This document shows positions 24,770 to 39,115 of a stretch of 64,000 nucleotides of DNA, piece by piece; position 1 is the stretch's first letter, and every line of letters starts with the position of its first letter. A program made the position numbers and the translations under genes. The notes beneath the pieces were generated by a model that searched no databases, had not been told where the DNA came from, and saw only the letters and a list, made by a program, of their open reading frames with translations. This stretch comes from SCGC-AG-212-J23 sp036406675. Its GTDB lineage: Bacteria; Pseudomonadota; Gammaproteobacteria; Burkholderiales; SG8-39. Location of the stretch: NCBI GenBank assembly GCA_036406675.1, contig DASXAO010000084.1, positions 1 through 64,000 on the forward strand. Reading direction: 5' to 3'.

Positions 24770-25129
24770 CTAGGGCTGCGCTGTGCGCTTCACGTCGCTC
24801 ACGGAGGAGCTGTCGGTGACTTGACGTTGCGCCTCGAAGCGGCGACCCAGGTCGGGAAGCTGCCGATCGACCTGGACCTGCTCGTAAGGCGCACGGCTGT
24901 CAGCCACGTAGGGCGCGACCGGCGCAAAGTGGATGTCGGGCAGCGCGCGGTCGACCACAAGCTGCTCGTAGGGCGCCCTGCCGTCGGCCACGTACGGCTT
25001 GACCGGGGCAAACTGGATGTTCGGCAACTCGCGATCGAGCTGCGTCTGCTCGAACGGCGGCCCGACTTCCAGGGCGAGCGCGGAAGAAGAAAAAACTGCG
25101 ACGGCGACTGCGATGACGTAACGGTTCAC
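24770..25129 (-). CDS. Small secreted protein with 28-residue tandem repeats
   Basis: 119 residues, signal peptide ending ALALEVG. Residues 25-52 and 53-80 are near-identical 28-residue repeats with the pattern P(F/Y)EQ-x3-DR-x-LP(N/D)I-x-FAPV-x-PYVAD-x-RA, and 81-94 is a third, partial copy. The repeat is proline-rich and probably extended. I do not know a family. The neighbouring small secreted protein is transcribed in the same direction. Confidence 0.65.
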   Translation of the reverse strand: MNRYVIAVAVAVFSSSALALEVGPPFEQTQLDRELPNIQFAPVKPYVADGRAPYEQLVVDRALPDIHFAPVAPYVADSRAPYEQVQVDRQLPDLGRRFEAQRQVTDSSSVSDVKRTAQP

Positions 25130-25190
25130 GATGCGTTCCTTTGGGTTGAGGTTTTTCCTCCCGACGCCCGTAAATACCGTCTACCCGCCA

Positions 25191-25209
25191 GGGAAATTCC
25201 CGCGCGGGA
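25191..25209. repeat. Overlapping palindromes upstream of the repeat-protein gene
   Basis: GGGAAATTCCC (25191-25201) overlaps TCCCGCGCGGGA (25198-25209). They lie in the 98-base gap between the end of the malQ-treY operon and the start of the repeat protein. They could be an operator or part of a terminator; nothing decides between these. Confidence 0.35.
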
Positions 25210-25227
25210 TTGCCGGATCAAGGAGGG

Positions 25228-28200
25228 TCAGGAGTTGGCGAGAAGGGCTACGGGGAACCGCGCAAGCAGCCGCGCGAGCGGCAATCCTTGTTGCAGCTCG
25301 AATTCTTCACCGGTGAGGAGGTTCTGGAATTTTCCGGCCAGGCCATGCGGCAACGCGATGACCGCCGCGCCCCAGACGCGCTCGCCGATCGGCGCGAGAT
25401 CGTCCTCGCGCATCAGCCGCGCGAAAAGCCGCGGCGCGACCGCGATCACGGCCTTGCCGTTGCGACAGAGGGCGAAGGCGATGAGATTGTCCTCGCGCCC
25501 GGAGTCGGCATGAAGCGGCACGTACTGCCCGCCGTGGAACAGGCCCGGGTGCGCCCGCCGCACCGCGAGCCCCTTGCGGATGATGTGCAGCTTCGCTCGC
25601 CCATCAGCCAGGTTTTCCAACAAACGGCCCGGATCGCCTTCTTTCTCATCGAGGAACTTCGTTCTTAATGCGTAATCGACCGGGCGGCGATTGTCGGGGT
25701 CGACCAGGCTGAAGTCGAAGAGCTCGGTACCCTGGTAGTAGTCGGGCACGCCGGGAGAAGCCACCTTGAGGAGCGCCTGCGAAAGCGACACCAGCATGCC
25801 CAGGCGCGCGATGCGCGGAACCGCGTCGTTCACCTCCTTCACGAACGCCGGGCTTTCGAGCGACTGGACCACGAAGCGCTCGAGCGCCGCTTCGTACTCG
25901 GCGTCGGGATTGATCCAGCTGGTGCGCAGCTTGGCCTCGCGCACGGCCTTGAGCATGTATGCCCTCAACCGATCCTTCAGGGCTTCCAATTCATTTGGAG
26001 AGGGCGGCGCGACGGGCCAGATGCCGATCAGCGCCTGGTAGAAGTGATACTCGTCGGCGCGGGTGGGCAGGCTCTCGCCGGAGGCGTCGGTGCGGCGGCT
26101 GCGGTTCGCGAGGTGCCAGCGGCGCAGGAGCATGAGCCACGCCGAGCTCATCTCGGAGAGCACGCCGAGGCGCGCGCGCACGTCCTCCGAGCGCTTCGTG
26201 TCGTGCGTGGAGCTGCCGAGCATGGTGCCGGGCCAGTGCTTCGCGCGGTCGTCGCTCGCCGCATGGAAGGCCTTCAGCGAGAAGCCGAAGATGCGCGGGT
26301 CGTTGCCGACTTCGTTCAGCGCGATCAGCCGGTGGTAGCGGTAGAAGGCAGTGTCCTCGACCCCTTTCGCCACCACCGGCGCGGTGAGCTGCTGGAAGCG
26401 CATCGCGAACTCGAGCATCTGCCGCCGGCGCGCGCCGCCGGCGGGCGCCGCCTCGAGCGTGAGCACGCTCCTCACGAAATCGAAAACGCTCGGATCGGCG
26501 ACGCGGCTCGCGCGGCGCGCCGCCTTCACCGCCCAGTCGATGTAGCGCCGGTCGCTGTCGGAGACGCCGCGCGCGCTGACGTAGGTGCGATACACCGGAA
26601 AGAGCGCCGCGATCTCCGCGAGCGCCCTGCGCAGGCCGGTCTCGGTGTAGTCGCGCGCGCGGCGATTGCCCGAGGCGATGCGTGCGAGGCGCTGGGCAAG
26701 GCCGGCGAGCTCGGCCGCGAGCGTGGTGCTCATGATGAGCAGCCGGCTGTAGCGCGAGATCTCGTCGAAGGACGCGCGCTCGCCGGTGAAGCGCTGGTAG
26801 ATGCGCTCGAAGCGCTCTGCCGCCGCGTGGTCGACGAACACGCCGGTGAGGAGGCTGGCGAAGCGGTAGCCGGTGGTGCCGTGCACTTTCCAGTGCGCCG
26901 GAAGCGCCTCGTAGCTGGCGAGGATCTTCTCGACCACGATCCAGGGCCGCTCGCCGAGGCCCTGGAGCCGCTCGAAATACTGCTCGGGGTCGGACAGGCC
27001 GTCGGGATGGTCGATGCGCAGCCCGTCGACGCCGGGCTCGGCGGCGAGCCTGCCGACGAGCGAATGCGTGGCGTCGAACACCGCCGGGTCCTCGGTGCGC
27101 AGCGCCGCGAGATCGGCGATCTCGAAGAAGCGCCGGTAGTTGATCTCGTCGGAGGCCACGCGCCAGAACGCGAGCCGGTAATGCTGCTTCTCGAGCAGCC
27201 GGTGCATCGCCAGCGGATCCTTCGTGGGCTTGAGATTGCGGACGCTTTTCGGGTTGAGAGGAAAGCTCTGGTCGAAATACGCCATGCGCCAGGCCCCCTT
27301 GCCCGCGCGGGCGAGCTTGATCTCCCCTGCCTCCAGCGCCTCGCCGTAGTGCCTGCCGAGGACCGGCAGCAGGAGCTTGCCGCCGCCGCGCTCCCAGTCG
27401 ATGTCGAAGAACTTGGCGTACGGGGAGGCGCGGCCCTTCTCGAGGACGTCCTGCCACCAGGGGTTGTCGCCATGCAGCACGCCCATGTGGTTCGGAACGA
27501 GGTCCATCACGAGGCCCATGCCGTGGCGGCGCAGGGCGTCGAGCAGCTTCTTCAGGTCCGCCTCGGTACCGATCTCCGGGTTGATCTTGCCGTGATCGGC
27601 CACGTCGTAGCCGTGCATGCTCCCCGGACGCGCCTTGAGGAACGGCGACGCGTAGACGTGGCTCGCGCCGAGCCGCGCGAGGTAGGGAACCAGGCCGGTT
27701 GCATCCGGGAGACGGAACCCCTTGTGGAGCTGCAGGCGGTAGGTCGCGACCGGGAGGCGCTTCGGAACGAACCTCGCGCCTTCTTTCGTCACCGAGCGCT
27801 CGGCCATGGTGGCGGCAAGCCGCTGGATTCGCGGATCGGACTTCCAGCGCTCCAGGCTCAGCGGCAGCTTGCGGCGCCAGTTGGGATGCTGGTCGACGGT
27901 GCCGGGAAGGTTGGCCTGCTCGACGAGCTCGAACACGTCCTCGGGCTGCACCATCAGCAGCTTGGACGGGGTGCGCGCGAGGAACGCGTGCGCGCCGGCC
28001 GCCGAGATGTCGAAGCCCTGGCGCTCGAGCGCGCGCTCGAGCTTCTCTTTCTCCGCCTCGCGCTGCGCGCGCTCCTTCTTCGGGTCGACGGTGAGGCCGA
28101 ACTGCTCGCGCAGCTCGAGGTCGTGTCCCGCCCAGAAGCCGCGCCACGTCGGCAGGTCGTGCGTGCTGACGCAGGTCAGCGCTTCGCGCGGATAGGCCTC

Positions 28201-29517
28201 GGGCGGTGAAAACCCGCCGTCGGGACCCTTCTCGAAGAAGAGCGGGCGGTACGAGAGCACGCCCGCGTGGTTCAGCGCCTGGCGCAGCTCGCCGGTGACC
28301 GTGCCGAGATCCTCGCCGATCACCATGCAGCGGTTGCGCCGGCTCTCCTGCGCCAGCAGCCCGAGGAGCTCCTCGAGCGGATAGTGGACGTAGCCGCCGC
28401 GGTCGGCCTTGTTGCCCGGCGGAATCCAGTAGAGGCGCGCGAGCGCCATCACGTGGTCGAGGCGCAGCGCCCCGCCCCGCGGCATGTTGGCGCGCAGGAG
28501 CTCGACGAACGGGCGGTAGGCCGCCGCCCGCAGCGCCCGCGGCGAATACGGCGGCAAGCCCCAGTCCTGCCCGCGGGGATTGAACTCGTCGGGCGGCGCC
28601 CCGATGGACGCCGCGGTGGCGTAGGCGGCGCGGTCCGACCACACCTCGGCGCCGCCGCGGTCGGCGCCGAGGGCGAGATCGAAATAGAGGCCCACCGGCA
28701 TGGCGAGCTCCTCCGCGCGCCGCTGCGCGAGATCGAGCTGCTGCCGGGCGTTCCATTGCAGGTAGGCGTGGAACTCCACGCGCTCTTTCTTTTTTCTCTC
28801 GAACTGCCTGACTGCGGGCGAGGAGGGATCCTGAAATTCCTTTGGCCAGCTTTGCCAGCCGCCGCTGCCGAGCTCCTCGCGCAGCGCCTCGTAGAGCGCG
28901 TAGTCGCGCAGCTCTTTCGAGCTCTTCGCCCGCCATTCGGCGAAGCGGCGGCGGCGCGCGCGGTCCTTGCGAAAGCAGCCGTGCAGGAGCCCGAGCACCT
29001 CGTGCTTGGCGGCGCGCACGCCGTCGTAGTCGACGAGCTCGGCCTTTCTCAGCTGCAGAAGGCGCGCCAGAAAGGCGCGCGACTGGGTAAGCCGCTGCGC
29101 CTCGCCGCACTGGGCGAACTCCGGAATCGCCTCGATTTCGAGGTAGACCGTGTTGAGCGCGTGGCGGCTCGACGGGCTGTAGGGGCTCACGTACGCGGCG
29201 TGCAGAGGGTTCACGCCGACCACGCCGGCGCCGAGGCTCGCCGCGAGCTCGACCAGCGCGCGCAGGTCGCCGAAATCCCCGACGCCCCAATTGCGCTGCG
29301 AGCGCACGCCGTACAGCTGGACCATGAATCCCCAGACGCGGCCGCCTTTCGCAAAAAGCTCGGGCTGATGGCACGCGCCCTTCTCGATCGCCACCTTCTT
29401 TGGCGGGCGCCGCGGCCCGAGCGCCTCCTCGAGCGCGCGGCGCGTCGCCGGGTCCAGCTTGTGTTCGCGCTGCCAGACGTCGAGGTAGCTCGGCGCGATC
29501 TCGCTCAACCGAGCCAC
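25228..29517 (-). CDS. malQ-treY: Fused 4-alpha-glucanotransferase and maltooligosyltrehalose synthase (MalQ-TreY)
   Basis: About 1429 residues from a GTG at 29517 (GTG 29532 or TTG 29508 also possible); all overlap the end of treZ. Residues ~1-575 are MalQ (GH77): LRLDHVMALARLYW (nucleophile Asp), VIGEDLGTVTGEL (acid Glu), STHDLPTWRGFW. From about residue 585 TreY (GH13_26) starts at RLPVATYRLQLHKGF: GLRIDHPDGLSDPEQYF (nucleophile), WIVVEKILASYEALP (acid), GSSTHDTKRSEDVR. TreY makes the reducing glucose of glucan chains into a trehalosyl end; MalQ rearranges short chains, so the fusion can lengthen its own substrate. The frame is continuous with no internal stop. Confidence 0.9.
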   Translation of the reverse strand: MARLSEIAPSYLDVWQREHKLDPATRRALEEALGPRRPPKKVAIEKGACHQPELFAKGGRVWGFMVQLYGVRSQRNWGVGDFGDLRALVELAASLGAGVVGVNPLHAAYVSPYSPSSRHALNTVYLEIEAIPEFAQCGEAQRLTQSRAFLARLLQLRKAELVDYDGVRAAKHEVLGLLHGCFRKDRARRRRFAEWRAKSSKELRDYALYEALREELGSGGWQSWPKEFQDPSSPAVRQFERKKKERVEFHAYLQWNARQQLDLAQRRAEELAMPVGLYFDLALGADRGGAEVWSDRAAYATAASIGAPPDEFNPRGQDWGLPPYSPRALRAAAYRPFVELLRANMPRGGALRLDHVMALARLYWIPPGNKADRGGYVHYPLEELLGLLAQESRRNRCMVIGEDLGTVTGELRQALNHAGVLSYRPLFFEKGPDGGFSPPEAYPREALTCVSTHDLPTWRGFWAGHDLELREQFGLTVDPKKERAQREAEKEKLERALERQGFDISAAGAHAFLARTPSKLLMVQPEDVFELVEQANLPGTVDQHPNWRRKLPLSLERWKSDPRIQRLAATMAERSVTKEGARFVPKRLPVATYRLQLHKGFRLPDATGLVPYLARLGASHVYASPFLKARPGSMHGYDVADHGKINPEIGTEADLKKLLDALRRHGMGLVMDLVPNHMGVLHGDNPWWQDVLEKGRASPYAKFFDIDWERGGGKLLLPVLGRHYGEALEAGEIKLARAGKGAWRMAYFDQSFPLNPKSVRNLKPTKDPLAMHRLLEKQHYRLAFWRVASDEINYRRFFEIADLAALRTEDPAVFDATHSLVGRLAAEPGVDGLRIDHPDGLSDPEQYFERLQGLGERPWIVVEKILASYEALPAHWKVHGTTGYRFASLLTGVFVDHAAAERFERIYQRFTGERASFDEISRYSRLLIMSTTLAAELAGLAQRLARIASGNRRARDYTETGLRRALAEIAALFPVYRTYVSARGVSDSDRRYIDWAVKAARRASRVADPSVFDFVRSVLTLEAAPAGGARRRQMLEFAMRFQQLTAPVVAKGVEDTAFYRYHRLIALNEVGNDPRIFGFSLKAFHAASDDRAKHWPGTMLGSSTHDTKRSEDVRARLGVLSEMSSAWLMLLRRWHLANRSRRTDASGESLPTRADEYHFYQALIGIWPVAPPSPNELEALKDRLRAYMLKAVREAKLRTSWINPDAEYEAALERFVVQSLESPAFVKEVNDAVPRIARLGMLVSLSQALLKVASPGVPDYYQGTELFDFSLVDPDNRRPVDYALRTKFLDEKEGDPGRLLENLADGRAKLHIIRKGLAVRRAHPGLFHGGQYVPLHADSGREDNLIAFALCRNGKAVIAVAPRLFARLMREDDLAPIGERVWGAAVIALPHGLAGKFQNLLTGEEFELQQGLPLARLLARFPVALLANS

Positions 29518-31223
29518 CAGCTCGCCGTCCACGGGTCGAGCCGCCGGCCGTTGCCGTTCCCCCAGAGCAGGCGAGCGCCCGCCGGCGAATCGGCCGCGAC
29601 CGGCGCGTCCGAAAAATTCGCCCTCAGCACGAGCCCGTCCCAGGCGACCTCGAAGGCGCGCTCGCCGAGCATGCGGTAGCGGCCGCGGCCGAACTTGCGC
29701 GGGGCGATCTCGGCCCGGCGCAGCTCGAGGAGCTGGCTGTAGTGCGCGAGCCAGGCGCGGCCCTGCGTGCCGCGCGCGTCCTTCCAGCGCAGCACGCAGC
29801 GCCTGAAGGTCTGCTCCGAGAGCGGATCGGGAATGCGCGCGCGCGCCTTCGCGTCCGCGAACGCCGCGAAGCGCGCGAATTCCTCGCGCCTGCCGTTGCG
29901 CACCGCCTCGCCGAGCTCGCCGTCGAAATCGCAGAAGAACAGGAACGGCTGGTGGCAGGCCCATTCCTCGCCCATGAAGATGAGCGGCGGCGAAGGCGCG
30001 AGCAGGAGGATCGAGGAGAGCAGCTTCAGCTTCCCTTCGTCGGCGAGCGAGGCGAGGCGCTCGCCGTGCGCGCGGTTGCCGACCTGGTCGTGGTTCTGCA
30101 GGAAGTCGACGAAGCAGCGCGGCGGCAGATGCGCGCTCGGCTCGCCGCGCGGCGCGTTGCTGAAGGGCGAGACCTCGCCCTGGTAGGCGAAGCCCTCGGC
30201 GAGCGAGCGCGCGAGCTGCCGCGCGGGCGCGCCGGCGTACGCGGCGTAGTAGCCGTCGGATTCGCCCGTCGCGAGCACGTGGCAGGCGTGGTGCCAGTCG
30301 TCGTTCCATTGCGCGTCGTAGCGGCCGGCGGCGAGAAAGCGCGCCTGGTTGGCGTCGTTCTCGAGCACCAGGTGCACGAGGCGGTCGGGATCGCGTGCGT
30401 GCACCGCCGCGGCGATGTCCTCGAGGACGTGGCGCGGCGACTCGTCGACGATGGCGTGCACCGCGTCGAAGCGCAGGCCGTCGAAGCGATACTCCTCCAG
30501 CCAGTAGAGCGCGTTGTGGATGAAGTATTCGCGCACCGTCCCGACGGAGAAGTCGATCGCCGCGCCCCACGGCGTCTGGTGCTTCCCCGTGAAGAACTGC
30601 GGCGCGTAGAGGCCAAGATAGTTGCCCTTCGGCCCGAAGTGGTTGTAGACCACGTCGAGGAACGCCATCAGGCCGGCCCGGTGCGCCGCCTGCACCAGCG
30701 CCTTCAGCTCGTCGGGCCGGCCGTAGGCCGAATCCGGCGCGTAGGGCAGCACCCCGTCGTAGCCCCAGTTGCGCCGGCCGGCGAAGTCCGCGAGCGGCAT
30801 GAGCTCGATCGCGGTGACGCCGAGGTCCCTGAGGTGGGTGAGCTTCGAGGCCACGCCGGCGTAGGTCCCCTGCGAGGTGAAGGTCCCGACGTGCAGCTCG
30901 TAGATCACCGCCTCGGCCCACGGCCGTCCGCGCCAGCCCTCGTCCTGCCACTCGAACGCCAGCGGATCGATCACCTCGCTCGGGCCGTCGACGTCGCGCG
31001 GCTGGAAGCGCGAGGCCGGATCGGGCACGTCGTGTCTTCCGTCGATGCGATAGCGGTACAAGGCGCCAGGACGTGCTTTTTCTATGGTTTCGTACCAGCC
31101 CTCCTCGCGACAAGCCATGTTTCTGGTTTCATTTTCCAAAATCAAATCGACTTGCCTCGCGCCCGGCGCCCAGAGGCGGAAGCGCACGCCGCCGTCGCCG
31201 AGCACCTCGGCGCCGAACGGCAT
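29505..31223 (-). CDS. treZ: Maltooligosyltrehalose trehalohydrolase TreZ
   Basis: 572 residues from the ATG at 31223, 11 bases after the channel gene. N-terminal CBM48 module (VRFRLWAPGARQVDLIL) then a GH13_10 barrel: YNHFGPKGNYLGLYAPQFF, DGLRFDAVHAIVDES (nucleophile Asp), LVLENDANQARFL (acid Glu), DFLQNHDQVGNRA. It releases trehalose from the ends produced by TreY. The open frame continues far upstream, but that part is antisense-frame shadow of other genes. Confidence 0.94.
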   Translation of the reverse strand: MPFGAEVLGDGGVRFRLWAPGARQVDLILENETRNMACREEGWYETIEKARPGALYRYRIDGRHDVPDPASRFQPRDVDGPSEVIDPLAFEWQDEGWRGRPWAEAVIYELHVGTFTSQGTYAGVASKLTHLRDLGVTAIELMPLADFAGRRNWGYDGVLPYAPDSAYGRPDELKALVQAAHRAGLMAFLDVVYNHFGPKGNYLGLYAPQFFTGKHQTPWGAAIDFSVGTVREYFIHNALYWLEEYRFDGLRFDAVHAIVDESPRHVLEDIAAAVHARDPDRLVHLVLENDANQARFLAAGRYDAQWNDDWHHACHVLATGESDGYYAAYAGAPARQLARSLAEGFAYQGEVSPFSNAPRGEPSAHLPPRCFVDFLQNHDQVGNRAHGERLASLADEGKLKLLSSILLLAPSPPLIFMGEEWACHQPFLFFCDFDGELGEAVRNGRREEFARFAAFADAKARARIPDPLSEQTFRRCVLRWKDARGTQGRAWLAHYSQLLELRRAEIAPRKFGRGRYRMLGERAFEVAWDGLVLRANFSDAPVAADSPAGARLLWGNGNGRRLDPWTASWWLG

Positions 31224-31234
31224 GACGTGTCTTC

Positions 31235-31914
31235 TCAGCGCCGCCTGCGCGGCCACCAGCGTTCCAGCAGCTCCGCCGCCCATTCCTTTCCTCCGAGACC
31301 GAACGCGAGCGCCAGGGCGAACACCAGCCCGGCGAGGATGATGAGGAAGCTCTGGCGCACGATGTCGCCGCCGATGTTGACCTGGTCGAGCGCGATCAGG
31401 ATTACGAAGGTGAGGATGGCGTACTGCGCGAGCCGCCCGAGGAGCTCCGCGTCCTGGATGTGCACGTTGCGGCAGTAGGCGGTGATCGCGTTGGCGATGA
31501 AGCGCGCGAAATAGGCGCCGAACGCGAGCACCAGCAGCGCCACCAGCACCTTCGGCACGAAGAGAATCACGCGTCCCAGCACGTCGGTGACGTAGACCAG
31601 CCCGAGGCTGTTGAAGCCCACCACCAGCGCGCCGAGGATCACCAGCCAGTAGACCACCAGCGCGATGATGTCGGTGGTGTCGAGGCCGATGCCGCCGTCG
31701 TGCAGAAAGGCGTCGAGGCCGGCGCGCTGGGTCACGACCTGGAAGTTGATCGCGCGCAGGCCTTTGGCGATGGCGAAACGCGCCGCCTTGGCCAGCAGCC
31801 ATCCGACCAGGATGACGACGAGCGCGACAATCAGGCGCGGCACGAAATCGGCCGCCTGGACGAGGAACGCGCGCAAGGGCGCAATCAGGAGATCGAAGTC
31901 GAGTTCAAGCTTGT

Positions 31915-31918
<4 letters not shown>
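31235..31918 (-). CDS. CmpX/MscS-related small mechanosensitive channel-like protein
   Basis: 227 residues from an ATG at 31918 that overlaps the stop of treS-mak (ATGA). It has about five hydrophobic helices; repeated segments LIVALVVILVGWLLAKAARFAI and VLVALLVLAFGAYFARFIANAI match the conserved TM helix of CmpX-type proteins (PF05552 in my memory). It lacks the long cytoplasmic beta/alpha vestibule of true MscS. Being inside the trehalose operon it may relate solute synthesis to membrane tension; that is inference. Confidence 0.8.
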
Positions 31919-35163
<3,245 letters not shown>

Positions 35164-35175
35164 TCCTGAAACCCG

Positions 35176-35237
35176 AAATCAGGGACAGACCACGTTTTAT
35201 TCCAGCCTCGAGAGAGAAGGTGGTCTGTCCCTGATTT
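35176..35237. repeat. 18-bp perfect inverted repeat between glgE and treS
   Basis: Arms 35176-35193 and 35220-35237 are exact reverse complements, 26 bases apart. Core GGGACAGACCAC on one arm and GTGGTCTGTCCC on the other. It lies in the only long gap (94 bases) inside the trehalose operon, upstream of treS-mak, where it could attenuate transcription or protect the RNA. Related in core to the other palindromes at 8436, 40550 and 52328. Confidence 0.85.
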
Positions 35238-35257
35238 TGCCGTTGGATTCACCGAAA

Positions 35258-37138
35258 TCATGCGCGCCGCACCACCTTGAAAAGGTGCGCCGGAAGCTGG
35301 TGCGGATTGAGCTCGACGTAGTTCCTGGAGCCGCTCCAGGTGTAGCGGCCGCCGGAAAGAAGGTCGTGCACCTCGAAGGTCTCGTGCGGCGCGAGGCCGA
35401 GCGCCGGCAGGTCGAGGTCGACGAAACCGGACTGCGGATGCGTGAAGTCGAGATTCACGGCGACGATGACCGAATTTTCCCGGTAGCTCTTGCTGTAGAC
35501 GAGAAGCTGCGGGTTGCCAATCGCGTGAAACCGGAGGTCCCAGTCGCGCTGCAGCGCCGGGTTGTCCTGGCGCACGCGGTTCAGCCGCGCGATCAGCTCG
35601 CGCAGGCTGTCCGCGCGCCCCAGGTCCCAGCGCTTCACCTCGTACTTCTCCGAGTCGAGGTACTCCTCGCTCCCCCGGTCTCGCGGCGTGTGCTCGAGGA
35701 GCTCGTACGCCGGCCCGTAGAGGCCGTAGTTCGCGGCGAGCGTAGCCGCGAGCACCACGCGCACGATGAACGCCGGCCGGCCGCCCGTCTGCAGCGTCTC
35801 GTGCAGGATGTCCGGCGTGTTCGGCCACACGTTCGGACGAAAATATTCGCGGCTCTCCGCTTGAGTCAGCTCGGTAAAGTAGTCGACCAGCTCCTGCTTG
35901 GAGTTGCGCCAGGTGAAGTATGTGTAGGACTGCGTGAAGCCGATCTTCGCGAGCTTGTGCATGATCCGCGGCCGGGTGAAGGCCTCGGAGAGGAAGATGA
36001 GCTCGGGATGCTTCCCCTTCAGCTCGCGGATGCACCACTCCCAGAAGGGAAAGGCCTTGGTGTGCGGGTTGTCCACCCTAAAAATCTTTACATCGTGAGA
36101 AATCCAGAACTCAAAGACGCTCTTCAGCTCCTCCCACAGGCTGCGCCACGCCGCGGTCTCGAAGTCGAACGGGTAGATGTCCTGGTATTTCTTCGGCGGG
36201 TTCTCCGCGTACTGCACCGTGCCGTCGGGCCGCGCGCGGAACCACTCGGGATGCTCCTTGACGTAGGGATGGTCGGGCGAGCACTGGAAGGCGATGTCGA
36301 GCGCCACCTCGATGTTTCGTCTCTTTGCCTCGGACACGAGATAACGGAAACCCTCGAGCGTCCCGAGCTCCGGAAGCACGGCCTTGTGGCCGCCCTCCCT
36401 GGCGCCGATCGCCCAGGGGCTGCCGACATCGCCCGGCTGGGCGGCGACGGCGTTGTTCTTCCCCTTGCGCGCGGTGGTGCCGATGGGATGGATGGGCGGG
36501 AAGTACAGCACGTCGAAGCCCATGTCCTGCACGTACGGCAGCCGCTCCACCACGTCGTTGAAGGTCGCATGGCGGCCGTCGCCCCGCACCGAACGCGGGA
36601 ACATCTCGTACCACGAAGAAAAGCGCGCCTTGATCGGATCCACTACCACCTCGAGCGCGTCGCTCTCCACCACCGCCTCGCGCGCGGGCGGCGGGACGTC
36701 CGCATTCATCGCGGCCTGGTAGCGCTCTTCGGCCGAGCGCTTCTCATCCTTCAAGACCGGGTCGTCGACCAGTCTGGCGCCGATCAGGAAATCGACGGAA
36801 AGATCCTGTTCCGCATCCCTTCGCTTCACGAGGTCGCGCCGCCAGGTGAGGAAGGGATCGACCCAGCCGCGCACCTTGTACTGGTAGCGGCCGAGCTTCT
36901 GGACCGTGAAGGCGGCGGCCCAGTGGTCGTTATGCAGGAACTCCATCGGCACCGCTTCCCACTCCGTCTCCCCCTGAAAGCGCCAGAGGAGAACACAGTG
37001 GACTTGGTCATGCCCGTCGGCGAATACGTCGGCCTCGACGAGCACCTCCTCGCCGATCACCCGCTTCGCCGGATAGCGCCCGCCGTCGACCTGCGGGCGC
37101 ACCGACTCGATCACCACCCGCGCGGGGGCGGCGGGCAC
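35258..37138 (-). CDS. glgE: Alpha-1,4-glucan:maltose-1-phosphate maltosyltransferase GlgE
   Basis: 626 residues, near the ~660 norm. N-terminal beta domain (RVVIESVRPQVDGGRYPAKRV), then GH13_3: FPRSVRGDGRHATFNDVVERLPYVQDMGFDVLYFPPIHPIG, KIFRVDNPHTKAFPFWEW (nucleophile Asp) and LIFLSEAFTRPRIMHKLAK (acid Glu). It extends glucan with maltose units from maltose 1-phosphate. Between glgB and treS-mak in one transcript, it links trehalose to glycogen-like polymer. Confidence 0.95.
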   Translation of the reverse strand: MPAAPARVVIESVRPQVDGGRYPAKRVIGEEVLVEADVFADGHDQVHCVLLWRFQGETEWEAVPMEFLHNDHWAAAFTVQKLGRYQYKVRGWVDPFLTWRRDLVKRRDAEQDLSVDFLIGARLVDDPVLKDEKRSAEERYQAAMNADVPPPAREAVVESDALEVVVDPIKARFSSWYEMFPRSVRGDGRHATFNDVVERLPYVQDMGFDVLYFPPIHPIGTTARKGKNNAVAAQPGDVGSPWAIGAREGGHKAVLPELGTLEGFRYLVSEAKRRNIEVALDIAFQCSPDHPYVKEHPEWFRARPDGTVQYAENPPKKYQDIYPFDFETAAWRSLWEELKSVFEFWISHDVKIFRVDNPHTKAFPFWEWCIRELKGKHPELIFLSEAFTRPRIMHKLAKIGFTQSYTYFTWRNSKQELVDYFTELTQAESREYFRPNVWPNTPDILHETLQTGGRPAFIVRVVLAATLAANYGLYGPAYELLEHTPRDRGSEEYLDSEKYEVKRWDLGRADSLRELIARLNRVRQDNPALQRDWDLRFHAIGNPQLLVYSKSYRENSVIVAVNLDFTHPQSGFVDLDLPALGLAPHETFEVHDLLSGGRYTWSGSRNYVELNPHQLPAHLFKVVRRA

Positions 37139-37154
37139 TGTGCTGGGGTTGTTC

Positions 37155-39056
<1,902 letters not shown>

Positions 39057-39115
39057 GGAATGTCCTTTATCACTACGCTCTCAAGCGATCTACCGCAGTG
39101 GCTATACTTTTGACC

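Noticed and set aside
29518..31113. N-terminal ~530 codons of the 1961-codon frame ending at 25228
   Set aside because: This part overlaps treZ in another frame and reads as low-complexity Arg/Ala; the fusion proper starts near 29517.
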